A DNA stretch of 64,000 nucleotides from Punica granatum. Lineage: Eukaryota > Streptophyta > Magnoliopsida > Myrtales > Lythraceae. Every line of letters starts with the position of its first letter. The first letter of the stretch is position 1. The DNA is taken from NCBI RefSeq assembly GCF_007655135.1, contig NC_045127.1, positions 16,067,001 through 16,131,000 on the forward strand, read 5' to 3'. Shown in pieces: positions 11,530 through 25,045 of the stretch. The notes beneath the pieces were generated by a model that was not told where the DNA came from, did no database searches, and was given only the letters and a program-made list of their open reading frames with translations. Both the position numbers and the translations under genes were made by a program.

Positions 11530-14215
11530 TGATAATTTTGTACAAATTGAAATTTATCACTTGTTCCAAATGTGGTATAATAAGACTACATCTTCTACAA
11601 CAACGGAAGTTGGGAATATGATAACTTAGTGTAAATTGGCATATTAATGACATTGTAAACTAGTTTTATGACAAAAATTCATGTTCGGGGATAACATCAA
11701 TTAGATAATTTATTTACATAATTTAGAAATAACTTATTTGTAAGATGAGATAACTTAAATTGACCTAGTTATCACCTGATGAACCACTATTTATTGTATC
11801 GATGATAGTCAATAAATGATTGGGGATAATTCAGTTCAAATTTGCCCATTGATCACCAGTTAAACAATTACATAAATTGAGATAACTAATTTGAAATATG
11901 TGATAACTTAGGTCAAATTGGCCTAGTTATCACTTGATGAACTCCCGTTATCACTATTTACTTATTGGATGATAACCGATTCATAATAGGTGATAACTTA
12001 ATTCAAATTAGCCCATTTCACAAGTTAAACATCTGTTTTCACAATTTATATCATTTCGAGATAACTAATTTGAAATGTGTGATAACTTAGTACAAATTGG
12101 CCTAGTTATCACCTGATAAACTCCCATTATCACTATTTGCTTATTTAATGATAATCGAAGAATAATAGGTGATAACTTAATTCAAATTAGTCCATTTATC
12201 ACAAGTTGAACATCTGTTATCACGATTCACATAATTGTGAGATAACTAATTTGTAATATATGATAACATAGTTCAAATTGGCCTAGTTATCACATGATGA
12301 ACTCTTGTTATCATTATTTACTTTATCAATGATAATCAGTGAATAATAAGTTATAATTTCGTTCAAATTTACCCATTTATCATCAGTTGAACAATTGCTA
12401 TTACCATTTACATAATTTTTAACCCCATATGTCACATGGTTTCATCTTTCTTACAAATATATTCTATACTTGTAAAATGATCTAAAATATCCCATGGTTT
12501 ACATTTTTTTCCAAATCCATCCCGGCATTATATTTTCCGTTAATGAAACGTAAGTAGGCTCCAAATTTATCCCATGGTTTTAATTTTTTCTCAAATCTAT
12601 CCTATAGTTTTAATTTTTTTTTCTCAAATCTATCCTGGACAAAAGGGCCACAATGCAAGACCGTTAAATGTTGACGGAGATATAATGGCGGGATAGATTT
12701 GGAAAAAAATGTAAACCATGAGATATTTTTGATCATTTTAAAAGTACACGATAGATTTAAAATAAAGGTGAAACCATGGGATATGTGGGGTAATTTGCCC
12801 ATTTTGAAATAACTAATTTATAATATGTGATAACTTAGGTCAAATTAGTCTAGTTATCACTTAATGAACTCTCGTTATTATTATTTTGCTTGTTCAATGA
12901 TAACCAATGCATAATAGGTGATAACTTAGATCAAATTAGCCCATTTATCACAAGTTGAACATCAGTTATCACAATTTACATAATTTTAAGATAACTAATT
13001 TGTAATATGTGATGACTTGCTTCAAATTGGCCTAGTTATTACCTGATGAACTTCCATTATCACTATTTACTTATTCAATGATAACTAGTACATAATAGGT
13101 GATAACTTAGTTCAAATTGGCCCATTTATCAAAAGTTAAACAGTTGTTATCACTACTTACATAATTTTGAGATAATTAATTTGTAATATGTGATAACTTA
13201 GTTCAAATTGGCCTAATTATGACCTGATGAACTCCTGTTATCATTATTTACTTATTCAATGATAACTAATGCATGATAGGTGATAACGTAGTTCAAATTA
13301 ACCCATTTTATCACAAGTTAAACATCAATTATCACAATTTAATAATTTTGAGATAACTAATTTGTAATATGTGATAACTTAGTTCAAATTGGCCTAATTA
13401 TGACCTGATGAACTCCTGTTATCATTATTTACTTATTCAATGATAACTAATGCATGATAGGTGATAACTTAGTTCAAATTAACCCATTTTATCACAAGTT
13501 AAACAGCAATTATCACAATTTAATAATTTTGAGATAACTAATTTGTAATATGTGATAACTTAGTTCAAATTGGCCTATTTATTACATGATGAACTCTCGT
13601 TATCACTATTTACTTATTCAATGTCAACTGGTGCATAATACGTGATAACTTAGTTCAAATTGGCCCATTTATCACAAGTTGAACAATTGTTATCACTATT
13701 TATATAATTTTGAGATAAGTAATTTATAATATGTGATAACTTAGTTTAGATTGGCATAGTTATCACCTGATGAACTCTTGTTAGCACTATTTAATTTATC
13801 AATGATAATCGGTGCATAATAGGTGATAACTGAGTTCGAACTGGCGAATTTATCACAAGTTGAATAGTTGTTATCAGTATTTACATAATTTTGAGATAAC
13901 TAATTTGTAATATGTGTTAACTTAGTTCAAATTGACCTAGTTATCACATGATGAACTCTCGTTATCACTATTTACTTATTCAATGATAATCGATGCATAA
14001 TAGGTGATAACTTAGTTCAAATTTTCCCGTTTATCACCCCTTGAACAGTGGTTATCACTATTTATATCACTTAGTGATAACTAATGTGTAATAAGCGATA
14101 ACATAGTTGTAATCGGCTTATTTGTCAATTGTTGAACTCCCATTATCGCCGATTACTTCATTTCGAGATAACAAATGCTTAATGGGTGATAACTTAGTTC
14201 AAATGAGAGTTTTAC
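11530..14215. repeat. 181-bp dimeric tandem satellite rich in GTGATAAC/GTTATCAC
   Basis: Unit starts marked by GAGATAACTAATTTG or its variants fall at about 11879, 12058, 12239, 12806, 12988, 13169, 13350, 13531, 13712, 13893 and 14074, a spacing of 179-182 bases when the inserted element at 12420-12793 is removed. Each unit is two related halves of about 90 bases: both carry GTGATAACTTAGTTCAAATT, a TTATCAC a little later and GTTATCAC near the end. A complete dimer holds up to eight GATAA cores counting both strands. The edges (11530-11878 and after 14100) are degenerate. No open frame spans it. Confidence 0.92.
12420..12793. mobile_element. Foldback/MITE element inside the satellite
   Basis: The roughly 110-base ends are inverted copies of each other: the left starts at ACCCCATATGTCACATGG and the right ends at CCATGGGATATGTGGGGT. 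The similarity covers CATGGTTTACATTTTTTTCC on the left against its complement on the right. It sits at a boundary between two 181-bp units, so it inserted after the array formed. There is no coding capacity. TTTT at both flanks is a possible target duplication. Confidence 0.8.
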
Positions 14216-16185
14216 CCTTTAGTAGGAGGATTTATTGGACTAGTTGATTTTCTTTATATGAAATGGTATATGTCGAAAATATATTTATAGATAATAATAA
14301 ATGCGTAAGTGGAAGAAAATAAATTGGAACAATAATATTACTGATATAAAATGATAAATTGTCAACTTATCAAAAGATATTTTTAATATTTATTATAATT
14401 AAAAATTTTAAAATAATATATCATTTGATTCTTAATATTTTATAATAACGAAATTTTGCGTAATTGGTTGTCCATAAATTTTTGTAGAACAAAGATTTTC
14501 TTCCACATTTCCCATTCAAGTTTAATTTTCTTTTAAAATTATACAAATAAGTTTGTTAAGTTAAAAATAAATAGATTAGAAATTTTTATGACATGGCACA
14601 CATCTTCAAAAATTCAAGTACCCGTTTTCAATGTAGAAATGGAAATATTTGTATGATATAATCTGATATTAGAATAACATAAAGAACATTGGAGAATATT
14701 TTCGAAAATATTGAAAATAAAACGAAATGCTGAGGGGATTAGGTGAAAAATGAAAAACTAGGGACATGTATCTGAATTAGAAAACTTGGAAAAAAGATTC
14801 TTATGGCCAGAATCAATCTCAGGCCTCTGCCGTGGGAATGGGTGGTCCTTCCAGAGGAGCTAGTCTTCTCCAAGTTAGTATGTTAGCTCAAATAAAAGAA
14901 AAAATTGACTGTGTTGGGTGAAAAAAAAAAAACTAAACATGTCCCACCTAAATAACAATTGTAGTTTGTTACTATGATATGTGGACCGCTTGTAAATTTC
15001 ATTATTAATTAGCTACACATGTCAAATACATAGTCAGTCCACCTCATATCATAGACAACTGTACAAAAGGCTTTTGTGAGTTGTAAATGACAGCGTAAGT
15101 TCCGTTGTCAAATGACTGTACAAAAGGCTACAACTTAGCTGAATTATCGTGCTTTCAACCAATATAGACACCTTTAATTAGGATAATAGAAAAATAAAGA
15201 CATGGGGACATGGGTATGAAAGAAAATATGCGAACTTTTTTACCAAGTAAAATAAATTACCTAACAATTCTAAAGACCCTTAATAAGGATAATAGAATTG
15301 TCGGCCAATAGCCAATTTCATAGTAAATTAGATAACAAGTTGAAATACATGGTCATGTCAAGTGATTTTATAGAGTATTGTACATATAACTGTAATGCTT
15401 AGATTACAATGTGAAACTACCATTCAATTTGCAGATGACCGTATATAATCCTACTGTTTGGTTAAGTATCCTCCCTTCTACAAATAAATAGACCCTTAAT
15501 TTAGAATAATAGAATAAAGACATGGGGACATGGATAAGGAACAATGTATACAAACACCATGTACATCCAAGAAAATGATAGAGTGTCCACCACTTGTAGA
15601 ACTGAATCTTAACCAGTCCAGCTTTGCAGTATTATGTGCAGTATATTGTTGAGCTTATAAGATATTTTTGAGACGTGGTTAGGAGATAATCTTGCATCAG
15701 GATTAGAGAAGTTCACATTAGTTGGTAGCGGCTTAATATCTTGGCCTCAGCACGTTTTAAATAGTAACATAACCATATTTCACCAGTAATTTATTCCGAT
15801 CATTATATATATTTACGGCGAAAATAAGACATTCCTCCCGTTTACTCGAAAGGTATCACATAATCTGAGGAGTTATATGCAATCATCGAGAGAATTTTAT
15901 ATTTTTAAAATAATCTTATATATCAGTACATGCAAATAATATGGATAAATATCTAATATTCGTAAAATATAATACTAATAAAATATAACAAAAGTTCATT
16001 TAACTGAAATTTGAAAAGTCCATTAATGTGGAGCTGAAGATTTTATAATGGGCTTACGTGGTGCTTTGCTTTCACTCTCACGTTGCAACTTTTATAATCG
16101 TATAATTGACTAGGCGTAAACTCGCGCGTTGCGTGATATGTGAAACAAAAATTAACAACTATATTAAGTCCTTGGGATATTAAGA

Positions 16186-16478
16186 GTGCGTTTGGATTTA
16201 GAGTTGAGTTGAGTTTTGGTTTGGTTTTAATTGGTTTGTAATGATTGTATTATTGAATTATGAGAAAAAGTATGAAAAAATAATGAATAGTTGAGAGAAA
16301 GTAATGATTAAGTAATGATTGTGTTGTTGAATTGTGAAAAAATAATGAATAATTGAGAGAATTTAATATTAAAAATTGAATTAAATGATTAAAAAAATTT
16401 AAGTAATGATTGTGTTGTTGAATTGAAAATAAGTGGAGTTGAGTTGGAAATTTTTTAAAAAAATAAACATACCCTAAG
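16186..16478. mobile_element. Small dispersed repeat, copy 1 of 3
   Basis: Starts GTGCGTTTGG, then TTAGAGTTGAGTTGAG, contains TTATGAGAAAAAGTATGAAAAA and TTAATATTAAAAATTGAATT, and ends in AAACATACCC. TAAGA stands on both sides as a possible target duplication. The same sequence recurs at 34163-34432 and 36997-37252. It is non-coding and most like a MITE. Confidence 0.65.
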
Positions 16479-17199
16479 AATGTTGTTCTAGAAATTAGAC
16501 ATCTTCTCTCATATTTTGCGGAATCGCGTTGTACTGGGGTTCCCCGTTCATCAAACTCTCAAGCTCACAACCTATGTCAACTTGGCATTAGATCAAATTT
16601 TGCTACGCTTTGTATGTTTGAGAGTTACCCTTGTATTGACTCTTAGATGATGTGATGATGTTTATTTAGCAAAAAAAGAATTAACAATTATTAATTTCAT
16701 ATGATACTTATGGAGCGATTTTTTAATTTATTGAAATAATTATTTTAAAATTATTTTTAATACTTATTCAATAATTAGCAGGTTTTTTTATGGAACATTT
16801 AATGTTTATTCTTGAATCAAGATTTCTTTTTTTACCAACTTTACACGTTTTAAAGTTTTCTTAAATCTAGCATCAACTTAAAAACAAATTAAGACTTACG
16901 TTGCACATCTTTTATGTCTTCATTTGTTCGTGAAAGTTAACGTTCTTTTTCTTACGTAGTAGACAAACAGAACACGTGTCGTTAACGGAGAGCTGACTTA
17001 ATCCATTTTTTTTTTTTGTAATTCCCACTTCATATACATGCAAATTGACCATAAGACCCTCCCATCCCCTCATTTTTCACTTCGGTTTGGTCATAGCAAA
17101 CGGGGTATTATATTCCCTACCCATCCCTCTCCTCCCCTCCCCATCCCACCCCACCCTCCATTAACCATTTTGTGACCAGCCAATCGGCGAACCTATTCC

Positions 17200-18300
17200 C
17201 TCCGTATGAGGTGGGATAGGATTTTGAAAAATCTTTATCTTATATTTGAGATATTAGTATTAGATTTGGGTTTGGGATAAGGTGGAATAAAGTATAAAGA
17301 AAATTATACTATTAAGGAGTGGAATAAAGCCATATTAGGATTTAAATTTAAGTGAAAGGATGAGAATACCCTTAGTATGTCTTCAAATTTACAAAATGTG
17401 CCATTCAATAGTTGTAGCAATGGGGTAACGTAGAGGGCAACAGTAGTGACCCAACACCGACCACTGCCACCTATGCATGGTCTTGCGGTGTCCTCAAGGG
17501 TTGCTAGCGACCTCGCCTGGGCGGTGGTGGCTGAAGTTGGGCCACTACCACATGGAATTAATAAAAATAACAAAAAGAAATAGTAGACGGGAGGAGAGAG
17601 AGGAGATGGGAGCTATGGTTGCCCTGACACCATTGACGGAGGGACGTAGACATGAGAGGTGCAATTGCCCCCCTTGGACATCCTTAAACCCATTACATTA
17701 ATTATAAAATTATGTTGGCCCTACTGACTAAAAATCCTAACTCCATCCCTGCTCAATACCGGCTACCACCGCCTCAATCGAGGTCGCCAATACCCTTTGT
17801 GTTCTTCGGCGACCTCGACTGGCGTGGTGGTGGTGGCTAGCTTAGGGCCACCACTACCTCGATCTCCTCCCTCTCTTCCCTCTGCCTTTTTTTTCCCCCA
17901 AATTCCCAGCGGTGGTGGCCCAACGTTGTCCGCCACAGCAAAGGTGTGGTTGCTGGCGACCCCTAAGTGTGCCAGCGACCTCTTCGGTGCAGTGGTAGCC
18001 ATTAGTCATACAATCACCACACCATCCATGTTCGACTCTCTCTCCTTTTTTTCTAATAACTTCAGAAACATTTTTATTTTAAAAATAAATATAATTATTT
18101 TTATTTTTTGACTTCATTTTATTTGGGTAATTATGTAGGAAAATTGTAAAAAAAATAATTATCTATGGACATATTTGTCATTTAACTTAAATATAATCTT
18201 GGTATTCTCCAAACACTTGATTAGGATATTAATATCCTTGGGATTTCAAATCTCATTTCATCCTACCCTAATCCCTTCCCAAACCATACGGTCAAGCATA
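17200..18300. mobile_element. Possible degenerate TIR element
   Basis: The ends appear as imperfect inverted copies: CCGTATG with GGGATAGGA and GATATTAGTATTAG on the left, and CATACGG with TAGGATATTAATATC on the right. Between them are several GC-rich segments built on GGCGACCTCG/GGTGGTGGC words. The match is by eye and patchy; unrelated AT-rich flanks remain possible. Confidence 0.3.
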
Positions 18301-18977
18301 GTCTAACTTTTTTTGGATAAATGAAGTGCTTTAATTAGTTAGGAAAAGAAATATATAGGAAGGGATGAGGAATAATAGACGAGAAGATGTTTTGTGAGGG
18401 ATGAAGAGCATCAATAGATGAAAAATGACTTATTTCATTAAATCAAAATTTTCTATTTATTTCAATGAGTGATTTTTTTGCTTAATGATTATGTAATTTA
18501 AACCATCATCTCTCATATTTCACTCTTTTTCCTATTCATTTTTTCCTTATAATTAAATTTTACGCACTTATTTGATTAAAAGTTAAAACAACCACGTGGT
18601 CTATGAGTGTATGACAGATTATAATGTTCCTACCAACATAAAATTTTCTTCCGTCTTTGCGGTCATGATTAGTTAGATAAACCACTATGATAAAGATTAT
18701 GAGCAATAAACCAAAAAAAAAAAAAGACTATAAATTGTTGCCAAAACCAAATCCCTCCCTCCATTTCCAAACTACCCCCAAAACCCAACCCCTCTCTCCA
18801 TCCAGACATAGCGTGCGAGTTTGATTGACTGACTGAGAGCTGCCTTTGCTTTTCGATGGTTTGATTCTGATGAATTATTGACGAACTCCGGGAAGACACC
18901 ATTCGAGGTCACGGACAGGACCAGCGTTGAGTTTGGCTCGCGGCGTCTGCGGCTGCGGCTGCGGCTGCCTGTCGGAC

Positions 18978-21900
18978 ATGGAGGGCCGGGAAGATGTGAA
19001 ATCCATGCTCCCTTTTCTCCCCCTGGTGTTGCGCTCGTCCACCCTATCGTGGCCGTCTGCGGCGGCGGAGGAGGCGCTGGAGGCACTCTCCCGAGGGCCC
19101 GAGCACAGCCACGTGGACTCCGGGGAAGTTATGGGAGTTGCCGTTGCCGACATCAAGCATTCCCTCGGGCTCTCCTCGGAACCTCTCGCTCCTTTCGCTG
19201 TTGAAGGTTACGCTCTCTTCTTCGACGAGGTTAACTTCCTTTTCACGACTATTATTGGTAACTCAATTTATTCGGCGGAATTATCATTGAGATTTCCATA
19301 ATTCCAGAATGTTAGAAACCGAGCTTGGAAAAGGGTTCACGAGACTGTTGGTTTTGGAAGAATGAGAGGCGATTTTCGGATGGTGGTGACCTAGCTAGAG
19401 GAAGAAATGCCCAAGCTCGTCTAAGGAAGTTGCAAAATTTGTATCAGATTAGGGAATTCTAACCCATTATAGTTCATATATAATTCCATCGTAACCTGGG
19501 GCTACCATTGATTAGTTGTCGGTGTGAATGAGTTTACGATAATTTTCTGCTGCTTATCTAGCTACACAGATGCTTAGGTTGCCATTTTTGTGGGTCAATC
19601 GATGTTGTTTCATGTAAAATTTAGTTCCAGTGGTTAATGGAATGGTAGGAGCAGTTGTGAATCTATTCTCTCAGGTGTACCCGTTGAGTCTGGAGTTAAA
19701 TCTTGGCCGAGTCAAAAATCAGTGGGCACTTTTATGAGGGGAGGGGACTGTAAATACTTTGAGTTATTTGGCTGATCCATGCCGTACTGCTGCTGGAGTG
19801 CAAAGAAAATGTCGTGTGATGCTTGTCTTTTATCTGTGCGTCTTTGCTCTCTCTGTAAGCTTAGCGTGAATAACTGATGCAGCTATTGCCTCGCAATGAT
19901 TCGGATAAGTGGTACAAAGAGGTTCTCCCATTTTTGGCTAGGCTTCTACTGCAGCTGCCTTCTCTATTGGAAACACACTGGCGAAAGGCTGATAGTTTCT
20001 TTGATGTGAAGAGATGTCGTGCCATGACTGGTCTTCGCTTGTTGGAGCAACAAGAGCCAGGCGTAGTCGTCCTTAGTCAGGTAGATCCCAACTTCCTACT
20101 GTTGCCATTCACTGTGGAATCATGTATGAACTTAAAAAATTTCCTAACAAGAGATTTCGGCTTCTTTGTGTGGAACTTGAATCTTGGCCAGTTTTCTCTT
20201 ACTGAAATCCTGGTCACTTTGTTTACAAATGATATACTAAGTCCACGACCTGTTATGAATTATTGTCCTTTTCTTAATGTATTAGGAAATAGTAATTTCA
20301 CTTGTTCGGAAATTTCTTTCCAAAATGATCTAATTGACCTGGTATTCACTGGACAATTCAGTTCTCCTTCATGCTCCACTTGGACCTTAAACGCATAATT
20401 GACTGGGGCTCTGCCTAGTAGACATCCATTTTATTGGTTCTTTTGGATGATAGAAAGAGAAAAAAGATATGGAATCTTCCTATCCTTTCCGAATGGACTT
20501 TACTGTGAAAAGTTTCTCGTGAACACTCCATGGTTCTCTTGGTTCATTATTCCATATATATATATATATATATATATATGATTTACTGAGATTACTGGAT
20601 TTAGTTTAAAATCAAGTGAAAATGTAAGGTTTTCTTTAATTGTATACCTGATTGTTCAATCTTTCTTTCTGTATGGAGTTATGACTGGTTATGTTTCATT
20701 TCAGGAACTGATTGCTGCTCTCGTGGCATGCTCTTTCTTTTCCTTGTTCCCAACCCATAAGAGAGGTTCTAAACATCTTCCGATGATCAACTTTGATGAT
20801 TTGTTTGCGTATGTGACTTTAGCTTTCTTATGTGATTTCACTATTGTACTGTTCATCTTTTTAATGGCTTTGGCTTTACCATATGAAATTAAGAGTATGC
20901 TTTAGCTCCGTAGTGCTGTGTTTGTATGTATACTAGTCCATCTGTCTTTTATTTTGTGGACTAGCTTCGGGTTGACCATAAATATTTCATAAATTCGTTG
21001 AATAAATGATTGAATATTTTGGGCCAAAAATTAACCAAATCTATGTTATGTACCATATCCTAACACTCTTATCTAGTATAGGAAAAATCAACCTCCAGTC
21101 TCTGTTTTAGATACCAATGCACTCAACCATGATAGGTTGCTCAGCTTTATAGAAATCGAGAACAGTAGAATCTCCACCCCCTTTTGGAAGATCAGGTCAG
21201 ATATTTGAAGAGCCACAGGATGTCAAATTTAGAAAAAGGGTGGCATGTCATGACAGCGAATATTTTAAGTTGAATTGCATTTTGATTTGGGTAGATAATT
21301 ATAAAGGTCTGCCTTTTGAACTTTTCACATCTTGTTGATGACATTGGAGTCATTGTCTATCTGATCTACTACTCTTGGTTTTTTCTTTCCAGGAGTCTAT
21401 ACAAGAGCTACAGTGAGAAGCAAGAACATAAAGTGAAATGTATTGTACACTACTTTGAAAGAATATGTTCGAGTATGCCAAAGCGTTTTGTCTTCTTTGA
21501 GAGGAAAGTTCTTCCTCTCGAAGGTGGTTCTTCTACTATGTCATATCCGACGTCTGATTTCTGGAGCAAATCTGTGATTCCTCTATGTCGTGTTGAGGTA
21601 ATAGTTGGTTGCATAGCATCCATGTTGTCCAATATTCTGCCTGGCTTTTAGAGATGCTCATGAGCTGATCTGTGTGTTTTCTCAGGTCCTTTCTTCCGGC
21701 CTCATAGAAGATCATTTTGCGGAATCTCTTAAAGTGGATTTCGCAAATAAGTACCTTGGAGGTGGTGCTCTTAACAGGGGTTGTGTACAGGTGTCTGTAT
21801 TGATTATTATTATTTGTTATTTCTTTTGGGTCCAATTGGTGCGCTTTTGCTTTGTCATGAGAGAATAAAGGTTGCTCTATCATTGAGTAAAAGAGCAAGC

Positions 21901-24900
21901 TTGATTCCGGTGTTCTTCTACTCAGTTTAAATTTGATTTTATCCATGCTTTCTAGGATTTTCATGTTGAAAAGCATGAAAACATTACCATGAAAACCATC
22001 TCTTTGAGCTACTAGAATAAAAGTACACAAAATAGATGCTGTACAGAGAAAAATCTTTTCTCTATCCAATTAGATGTTTTGATCAGATTAGAAAAGTAAA
22101 ACATATAAGATGCTTTGTGAAACTTGTGTGGGTTTTGTTTTCTCCGAAGTTGTCACATCAACCCTGTTTACTTGGTACTTTTTTCTGATAGTTCCTGGTT
22201 ACCTTTTACTAATTCATGCTTCTTCTTTCTGATATCATTTTTCAGTTCCTTCCCTTGACTTGCTTTATATCATTGATAATTTGATAGTTATTATGTTTGC
22301 ATCTTGCAGGAAGAGATCCTCTTCATGATTTATCCTGAGTTAATTTCCGGCATGCTTTTTTTACCTGCCATGGCAGAAAATGAAGCAGTAAAAATGGTCG
22401 GTGCAGAGAGATTTTCAAGTTATACAGGGTGCGTCCATAGACCATTATTACCTTGTAGCAACTATTATTCCATTATCTCTTGCTCTATGATCTACTCTGC
22501 CAAACCTCATCCTTCAAGCTTTGAATGGACCAGGTAGCTTCAATCAAAATGATTTGGAAGCCAAAGAAATTTCGAGAATGGTGCTCTTGGATTCAATTTT
22601 GTAGTTGCCCCATTTCGGCAACATTTGCATAAAGCCTGTCTGCAACATTTATAGCCAATACAGTATTATATTTCTTTGATTTGAATTTGATGAAGTGAAG
22701 ACACTTATTGAGCCTCCATTCATAGAGTGGTCCAGGAATCTCGCCATTCATCACAAATTGGATGGCAGGCTCAATTCTTACTAGTTTACCGTAGTGAATT
22801 TAGTGCGGAGAACTAGAAAGAATTGAGTTGCCATTTAATTCGTGAAGAATGACGAGATTCCTCTACCGCTCTGCAAATGGAGGCTCGATGTATGGCCATG
22901 GATGCTGCAAAAGGCTTTCTACAATGGCTTCAGAATGGGACTACTGCAAAATTAAATTTAAGAGCACCGTAGAGTGCTAAACTTCTTAAGGAGTGTTAGA
23001 ACAACAAATCCTGCAAGGAAATAAGTGTGCCTTCGTCCTATCGGAGAGGGCATAGAGGGTTTGGAGGTGAGGCAACACTTTTGAAATGTGATTCTTTTTA
23101 GATCCGCCTTAAAGACAAGAATATACTCAAATTAATAGCCGATTCTCGAGAGCGGGAGCTGTTGCCCATTCCTCTGGCTTGCCTATTGAAAGAGAACCTA
23201 CTTTCGATGGGAAGAGCCTTGACTTTCTAAACTATTATTAAAGCGCTAGCGCACTGCATCTAGCAGCTTATTTCCAAGATTTACTTATAGGGCTTTGTTG
23301 GTAGAGGTAAGTAAGGGAGCAGGCCAATCCCGTTTTGATTGGTTATTCTGACAGCTGATTTCACTAGTGATGAATAGGAATTTTTTAAATGGATTCAAGA
23401 AGATAGGATCATTGATTTGTTCTGCAAGTAAATCCAATACTAGCTTATGATCCATAAAAGGTGGAGCGCTTTCAGACATCAACATCCACTAATCGCTCCA
23501 CCGCCCTCTGCCCTCACCCCCTTTTTGAGTAAGGTTGGAAGGAATTGGCAGAATTTTGTTAGGTCCCAATGACGGAAGACTGGGTCATGCAATGATTGCA
23601 AGCTAGACTTTGAAGTATAAAATCCAAGATCCCATAGAAGGAAAAAAAAAAAAAAATCAAAGATGCGGATAAACAGGAAGCTCCTAAGAAGCCCAATGAG
23701 AATATGGGAGTTTTTTACAGCTCTCTCCCGGGTCATGCTCTGGTCTCCCTACCCAAATTTTTTGGTTCACCTCAACATTTGCCACTCTTCTTACTGTTAT
23801 CAAGAACTTATACATGCGGTGACTTGTATGCCATTCTTATTATCTTGGGGCACTTGTGTTCGTCACATTACAGAATATAGGGAGAATCTTCACTTAACAT
23901 ATTTGAGTTAAATCCAGTGGCTTTTCAAAATTTTTTTTATCAAATTTGGCAGGTATGCCTCTTCATTCCAGTTTTCTGGTGATTATGTGGACAAAACAGA
24001 TGTTGATTGCTTTGGAAGACGTAGAACAAGGTTTATTGCAATTGATGCGTTGTGCAGTCCCGGAAAGAGACAGTATGAGTTACAATTGGTCCTAAGGTTT
24101 GTAATATTCTCCTTATGATTTCACATTAGCTCATGTGAGCACCTATTGGACGAAAAAAGAAAAATAAAAAAATGGGGGATGACAACTATCAAATTGAATG
24201 TTCCCGTTGCCTAATGCATGCTAGAAGAGGGATGACTACCTTTCATATATTGGTTCACAGGAGAAAATAAGAAACAACAAAACAAGTACCTTTCAAGTAT
24301 CTACTGGTTTGTCTCACAATTGTAAGATTGCAGACATTCAACTGATTGATATATGACAAGATACAAATGAGAATCTCGAAATGCACTTGTCTTAGATGAT
24401 CCACACTTGGTATACAATTTATATTATTGAGATTTGAAGTAGTTACCTGGTGGTTTCATCAGGGAGATAAATAAGGCATTCTGTGGATTTTGGGATGAAC
24501 CCAAACATACCAAGTATGATACACTATCCAAGGACAATAACTGCCCTTCTGCTTTGGCTGAAGACTGCATCAGAGACTTCAATGATAATTCTGTGAGAAT
24601 CCGTTTCTGGTTAGCTGTATTAAGTTACACCTTTTAAAATTAGTTTTTGTGCAAGTGACTCATTTCCCTGACTACGTCCCTTCTTTTTCTTTTCTGTATT
24701 TGCAGAAGGCTCCAGAAGTGGCTCTCGACCTTGAACGGGAACTCAAGGACAAAGACGTCCCTCATTCTGAGGCTGCAACTCTCTCCCTGAGTCTGGACCA
24801 GGAAGAGAGTATCGGGATTGTGACAGGTAATTGGGGCTGTGGAGCATTTGGAGGAGATCCTCAACTGAAATCTATGATTCAGTGGCTTGCTGCTTCTCAG

Positions 24901-25000
24901 GTGATTGTTATACCTCTTGATTGCTTGAAAACTTTGAATTCTGCAGGTGGAACTAGTTGTCATCTTGATTTTTAGATCGTTTGATGCCCTGGGTTGATGT

Positions 25001-25045
<45 letters not shown>

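Larger units (their letters stand above)
14216..18900. other. AT-rich intergenic region between satellite and PARG
   Basis: No gene is recognised. It contains a small transposon copy (16186-16478), a GC-rich CGCGCGTTGCG island near 16120 typical of degraded transposon ends, and a possible TIR element (about 17200-18300). The remainder is AT-rich with poly-A/T runs. Confidence 0.5.

Noticed and set aside
11530..14215. Satellite considered as a CRISPR-like array
   Set aside because: Repeats are contiguous without unique spacers and the context is a plant nuclear genome.
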